Assembly: GCF_963678635.1 (NCBI RefSeq)
Contig: NC_087071.1
Location: 5,781,624-5,845,623 of the forward strand
Reading direction: 5' to 3'
DNA length: 64,000 nucleotides
Source of the DNA: Symsagittifera roscoffensis
Lineage: Eukaryota > Xenacoelomorpha > Acoela > Convolutidae
The first letter of the stretch is position 1. Each line of letters opens with the position of its first letter. Shown here piece after piece: positions 59,486 through 64,000 of this stretch. The translations under genes and the position numbers were made by a program. Below the pieces are notes generated by a model. That model did no database searches and was not told where the DNA came from. It saw nothing but the letters and a program-made list of their open reading frames with translations.

Positions 59486-59847
59486 AGGGGTTGGGGGTGG
59501 ATCAGATTTTCAAAAAAATGAAAACTTTGTCGACCTTTTTTTAGATCGACCAAATTGATATTCTGAGCTCTCCCAAAGCACTACAAAGATCCTGTTTTGG
59601 CCGAAACTTCTGCGCCTTATGAAAATTTCTACCAAAAATTGCTTTTAATTGGCACGCGCTCTCCCTTAAAATGAGTATAAATGCGGGCTAAAGGCGTCAT
59701 TAGAAAAATTTTAGGTCAGTCAGTTAAAAATGGATATCTCAAAATAGTTCAAAAGGGGGGCCCTTTGGGTCGGGAGGGGGTTGGTTCTCTGAAAAGGGGG
59801 GGGGGGGAGGGTGTCAGCCCCCCATTCCCACCTAAATCCGTTACTGG
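59486..59847. mobile_element. hAT-like MITE relative
   Basis: Shares with 32199-32628 the order TTTTTCGAGGG-type left end, CACGCGCTCTCCC core, a .AAAATTTTAGG block, an ATGGATRTC block, a poly-G run and an ACCTAAATCCGTTACTGG right end. The left terminus is decayed. Confidence 0.5.
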
Positions 59848-62000
59848 TTGTTGTATTTTTAGGTTTTATAGGCTTCTGAAAAGTTTGCAAGCAAAAAAAA
59901 TGAAAAAGATTCGATGTTGAAACAAAATTTTACGTCCACATTTAAACTCGATTGCTCTTTTTCGTACCATTAAATTTTCATTATGGAAAGTCAGGTAATG
60001 GTTGGTGGTTTTCACCATCTTTTGAGAAATAGTTTTGATTTTTTGGTCCAGTTTGTGTTTACTGGGAAAATTGGATATTTTTTGGATTGAAGTGTTCGAA
60101 TGATCGCTTTTTTGTGAAAGCTGACTGATTTTGTATCAAATCTTTTGGTTTTGTTGATAATGGATATGATCCAGAGATTGTGAAATTTTGTTTGGGCCTG
60201 ATTCGCTAAGTGATTATTATTTTCGAAAAAATCAAAATTATGAAATGAAAACTGACTTTTTTGGTGTTTTCTATTTAAAAATTAATTTTGGTTATAGGTC
60301 TACATGTTTGTGATTATATAGGTATATTTTACCTACGGGAATTGGTTTCGCTAATGATTGTAAACTTGGTTGCTGGAGCGGCGTACTTTTTTTAATTTCC
60401 TGGTGCTGTAATTGTAAGATACTTTGATGTGTTGTATCTGGTTTTCTTGTAACAATTTCTTCATTTGTAAAAAGTGATAGAGTTTGAAATTAATGTTAAT
60501 TTACTTTTGTTTTTTCCTTTTAAACGTGCATGTAGGAAACTTGAGTTTAAACGGGTATTATCTCTTCTGTTTTGAAACATTGCATTTTTTAGAGGTGTTG
60601 TATCTGGTGTTAAAAGTGCGATTTTTTTAAAAATCTTGTAGAAATGAAACTGTTTGAACTGCTGAGCAAGGAATTGCGTTCAAATTAGTTCAAAATAATA
60701 AAAATAGTCAGTTATGAACTAATCTAAAAATCTTTGAACACAATTTTTTTTCCTGCGCATATGTCAGTGTCGTTGAGGGTTTCTCAGATTGCATCTTAAA
60801 ATTTGAAACTAGACATTTTACTTTTTTTCCTTTCCATGTTGTTTGTGGAATTATAACTATAAGGTATAGCAAAAACATAATTTGAGAAAATTGAGTTTGC
60901 TCTTTTTGACTTTTTATGTTTTAATTTTCTAGTGTACTCTGTGAAACCTTTTGAAAAGTTTATGTCTACGTCTTTTGTTTGTAGTTTATGCGATGGAGTA
61001 CCATTTTCAGAGCTGGTGGTAGGATTTAAGTTGTGAGCATTCTAAATTGTGAACAGGTTTGGTAAGTAGTGGTCAATTATCTGCCTTTTTAAATTTATAT
61101 CGGGAAATTTTTGTTTGCATAAGCTATGGACTGCGTAAAAATGAGGTGGTTATGAGATTGATGCAAAAATGTACTTGTATGTCATCTGAATCTATGACAA
61201 AATGTAGGATAGACTCAATCTCAAATACTTGGTCATGTTTTAACTTTTTTTTGAAATGATGTTAACTGTTATTGTACAATGATCAAGGTATCCTAAGTTA
61301 ATTACAGTTATATGTTCGGAAGTGGTTTTCTTTATATGTTTTTTGTTCTTCTTTTTCTTATTAGAGATGCTGGTGTTGTTTCTTTGAGGTAAAAAAAAAT
61401 GGTTTTCTTCAGTTTGTTGTGTTGTTACTGGTGTTTGTAGGAGCTGAAGTTTTTTGTTGTAATTGATTCAGAAATTTTTGCTTCAGGTTTTTCGATTTTT
61501 TTTTTACAAGTGAGTCTTTGTTTGCCAGTGTTTTTAGACCTAATATAAGCTACTCTTTGTAGATGTGGTGTTACTACGAGATCGCATCGGAGTCCTTATT
61601 GTCACAATTGTGGATTAATTTTGTTTGTTCATTTTCTATATTTGATATACAAAAAAGTGTTAGGATAAAAGTTTGATGCAAGTTTCAAGTAATAACTTTG
61701 CTAAATTCTGAAAAATTTGTCATTGATATTTTGTGGCTGCTATCTTAAATCCTCTATTGAAAGATGCGTACTGCTCTCAAGCTCAAATTATGGTAACTAA
61801 GTAAAAAGTATTAGTATTTACTGCACAAATTGTTAATTTGTCAGTTGTCAACGTTCCTGCTTGTTTTTTTTTAAATTTTGCGATGCATTTTAGGTTTTCT
61901 TCGTTTTGTGATGCAAGTTCATAAAATTTAGCTCGGTTTTTAGGCTTGTTGAGATGTGGAAATACGAAATTATATTACTAGATTGTCTGTTGGTTTCTAC
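59848..62000. other. T/G-rich + strand region without recognisable gene
   Basis: From about 60000 to 61700 the + strand is markedly T/G-rich, as at 2440-3480. Frames such as 61059-61259 are short and unrecognised. It could be decayed transposon DNA. Confidence 0.4.
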
Positions 62001-62125
62001 AACTAAGTTACTGGTAGAACTCGTTGGTCGCACTATATGCGTTCAAGTCCAGTGTCGCCTTCTCATATAGTCTTTTGGATAGTGTGCACCTTAAGCCAGA
62101 TTCGTGCAACTTCTTACTCTAATGC
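62001..62125 (+). repeat. tRNA-derived SINE
   Basis: TAAGTTACTGGTAGAACTC resembles a pol III A box, and 62041-62050 GTTCAAGTCC is a full-match B box, about 30 bases apart as in tRNA genes. The downstream body (TTGGATAGTGTGCACC.., AGATTCGTGCAACTTCTTA) recurs at 2000-2074. The stems do not form a clean cloverleaf, so it is a SINE head, not a functional tRNA. Confidence 0.6.
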
Positions 62126-62129
62126 CAAT

Positions 62130-62600
62130 AGTAGTAGAAGGGTGAGTCGATGGGGGGGGGAGTTGGGTGCTGACCCCCATGTTTTAACATAGGCTATAGA
62201 GTACCGGTCAGCACCCTATGTTTTAGCATAGGCTATAGATTTCCCAATGTATTAAGATAGGGAATAGGTTTCCCAATGTTTTAAGATGGTAGGTTTCAGA
62301 TGGTAAGATGGTAAGTTTCAGAAAGTTTTTGGCGCCCGAATTTTTTGAGCTCGATTTTGCCGATACTTGCCTTTCTTAGCCAAATTCTACAATTTGTGAC
62401 AAGTAAGGGCTATCTTGTCTTACAAAAATTCGGTATGGTAAGTTTCAGAAGGTAAGTTTCAGAAAGATTTCTTAAATTTTTTCAAGTTTTTCTTGCAAAA
62501 CATTTTTATCTTGAAAAAACAATTTTATATTATAAAGTTGAAAAAAAATGGATGGTAAGTTTAGGATGGTAAGTTTCGAAAAAAAAATAAGTTTTGATTT
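62130..62600 (+). repeat. Short direct repeats: ATGTTTTA.CATAGGCTATAG and GGTAAGTTTCAGA
   Basis: ATGTTTTAACATAGGCTATAG (62180) and ATGTTTTAGCATAGGCTATAG (62218) are followed by TTCCCAATGT.TTAAGAT units. GGTAAGTTTCAGA variants then occur near 62310, 62440, 62455 and 62555. Confidence 0.75.
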
Positions 62601-62693
62601 AGAGTATGGGATCATAAACTAATATACCACAGATTATTTTTTTTTCTCGAAAGAATCTTTTAAATTCTTATTTCATCTTTTTTATATTCCCTC

Positions 62694-62845
62694 AGGTTAT
62701 CTTGGGAAAAATGTCAAGAGGGGATTAACTTTGACAGGATAATTATTCCACTCCAAGGGATATCAGGCGAATCTTGACAGCTCCTCACGATTGATGACTT
62801 TTATATCCCAATTAACCTTTTTTCCCAAGGTTATCTGGAGAACGG
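62694..62845. repeat. Small foldback sequence
   Basis: GGTTATCTTGGGAAAAATG at the left faces TTTTTTCCCAAGGTTATCTGG at the right as imperfect inverted repeats about 110 bp apart, with a further GATATCAGGCGAATCTTGACAG-type interior. Probably a small MITE. Confidence 0.45.
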
Positions 62846-63105
62846 AAAACAGGTTCATTACAATTATTAATTTTATGACTCATTTTATCTTTTTTCACAT
62901 AATTATCTCACGATTATATGACAGATGCATATTAGCAGTTCCCCACAGCATGATTGAAGCGTGAATTACTCTCTCGAGAGATTAAAATCCTAAACTTAAA
63001 TAAAAAATTGAATTACATCCAATCAAAATTTCATGAACTTTTCATTGGAACTAAGATTAAATTACTCAAAACTTTTTAAGTTTTGACCAATCAGATGTTT
63101 CTATC

Positions 63106-63549
63106 TTGTTCTTATTTTTACCTCGGCTGGTTTATTTTTTCTGTCATTTTTCTTGCTACGATTCATCTCAGTTCTCTTTTAAATCTTTGTCTTTAATCTT
63201 TAAAAAATTCTTTGAAATTTCCAAATTTTCCAAAAAATTATCATCCAAATTTATCAATTGCTCTGCCACGGTTATATTTTTACACTGGGAAAAATATAGT
63301 ATCTTTTTTCTTTTGGTTGTGGGATTTCTGTTTAATAATTTTTCTATCTTTCTCAGAGTAAACTTTTTAAGAAAATTCTACAATTTACTAGAAGTTGGTT
63401 ACATTTTTCGTAAAATTATCTACTCTATCGTTAATTCCTTCAATTGGGGGACAACTACATCCATATTCCATCATCAAACTCCGTATTTCATCAAAGGGAA
63501 AGTTGCTAAGATGCTTTTCCTAAAAAACCTAAAGAATTTAAAAAGTTAA
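63106..63549 (+). other. 147-codon Phe/Leu-rich open frame, unrecognised
   Basis: Long for this composition, with hydrophobic stretches (SIFFLLVVGFLFNNFSIFL). Its bias can arise from reading A/T-rich DNA antisense to Lys/Asn-rich sequence. A - strand stretch at about 63190-63290 reads LINLDDNFLENLEISKNFLK. Neither strand was matched to a family. It may belong to the same mobile element as the adjacent protease fragment. Confidence 0.2.
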
Positions 63550-63679
63550 ATTACATAAATAATCAAACAATTCACTACATCGTATTAGCAAAATTTTTGC
63601 AAAAATTTACACTTACAAATAAAAAATGCACTTTTACATAAAATTACTGATAAAATTCAAAACATACACATCATGAACG

Positions 63680-64000
63680 TTATTCAAGTTCTTCTGGAAG
63701 AATTTCAAAAGAAGAAAGGCCGAAATTGCGTAAATGATCAGTCTTTTGTAGCTTTCGAGGAACCATTCGTAGAAACTTTTTTGTCAAAAAAGCTTAAGTT
63801 GATCTCTTTCTTCCCAAAGAATTATCAAAGTAGTAGCTTTTATCCAGTCGAGCAATCATGATCCAGTGTTCTCCTCTATCATTGCTTGGGGCTGATTTAA
63901 TAATTGCAAAAGAGTGTTTTGTTAGTTGAGGTATTGTATCAGAAGGGTATGATCCCATGTACTTGAACCTGAGCTCTGGAATTCTTTCAATTATTTGCAA
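63680..64000 (-). pseudogene. Adenain-like cysteine protease fragment (Polinton-type), broken
   Basis: The frame runs in from beyond the right edge and ends at a stop near 63794. It has FKYMGSYPSDTIPQL, FAIIKSAPSNDRGEHWIMIA (catalytic His strand) and YYFDNSLG (acidic residue), the pattern of adenovirus-protease-like (C5/Ulp1 fold) enzymes carried by Polinton/Maverick elements. The next conserved block, VPRKLQKTD, with the oxyanion Gln, lies in a different frame at about 63736-63765. The position where the catalytic Cys is expected reads R-N-F. It is therefore frameshifted and has lost its nucleophile. Confidence 0.6.

Overview
The window is AT-rich, intron-rich nuclear DNA that looks like an invertebrate metazoan: GT-AG introns of 0.4-17 kb, BEL/Pao and Ty3/Gypsy retrotransposons, hAT-like and other inverted-repeat transposons, tRNA-derived SINE fragments, low gene density and one 200-N scaffold gap. 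I cannot name the species. All readings were made by eye without database searches.

The main gene is an ABCG half-transporter on the + strand. I could place ten exons from 12098 to 44681. They join in phase at every junction (1485 bp, 494 codons plus stop). They cover the second half of the nucleotide-binding domain, a linker and the whole six-helix membrane domain. The 5' exons, including Walker A, were not found. Its second intron (15631-33045, 17.4 kb) is full of transposons. The exon holding the signature motif and Walker B lies in the right arm of a ~1.5 kb inverted duplication (15415-16906). The left arm (463-1955) carries the same exon on the - strand, with intact splice sites and only synonymous differences, so a second inverted ABCG copy probably runs off the left edge. 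The two copies would be head to head, with their missing 5' exons between them, possibly inside the N gap.

The other gene with an intact frame is a - strand 187-codon ORF (8137-8700) with a permuted papain-like (LRAT/PPPDE-type) His...Asn-Cys signature.

Mobile DNA by region: 12.9-15.3 kb, degenerate tandem repeats and a direct duplication, one copy carrying a MITE. 18.8-31.5 kb, three Gypsy elements in tandem (A-LTR-B-LTR-C), with a tRNA-Ser type primer-binding site, gag, protease, RT, RNase H and integrase, all broken by stops, shifts or deletions. 32.2 kb, a hAT-like MITE. 33.98-35.45 kb, a 1.47 kb element with 105-bp inverted repeats starting TGTCG and an internal - strand frame resembling an integrase C-terminal domain (Ginger-like). 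36.8-37.4 kb, another MITE of the 15-kb family. 50.7-56.4 kb, a decayed - strand BEL/Pao element plus a tRNA-like fragment and a 225-bp near-perfect hairpin. 62.0 kb, a tRNA-derived SINE. At the right edge, a broken adenain-like cysteine protease of the type carried by Polinton/Maverick elements.

The remainder (notably 44.7-50.7 and 56.4-62 kb) is AT-rich and holds no gene I can support.
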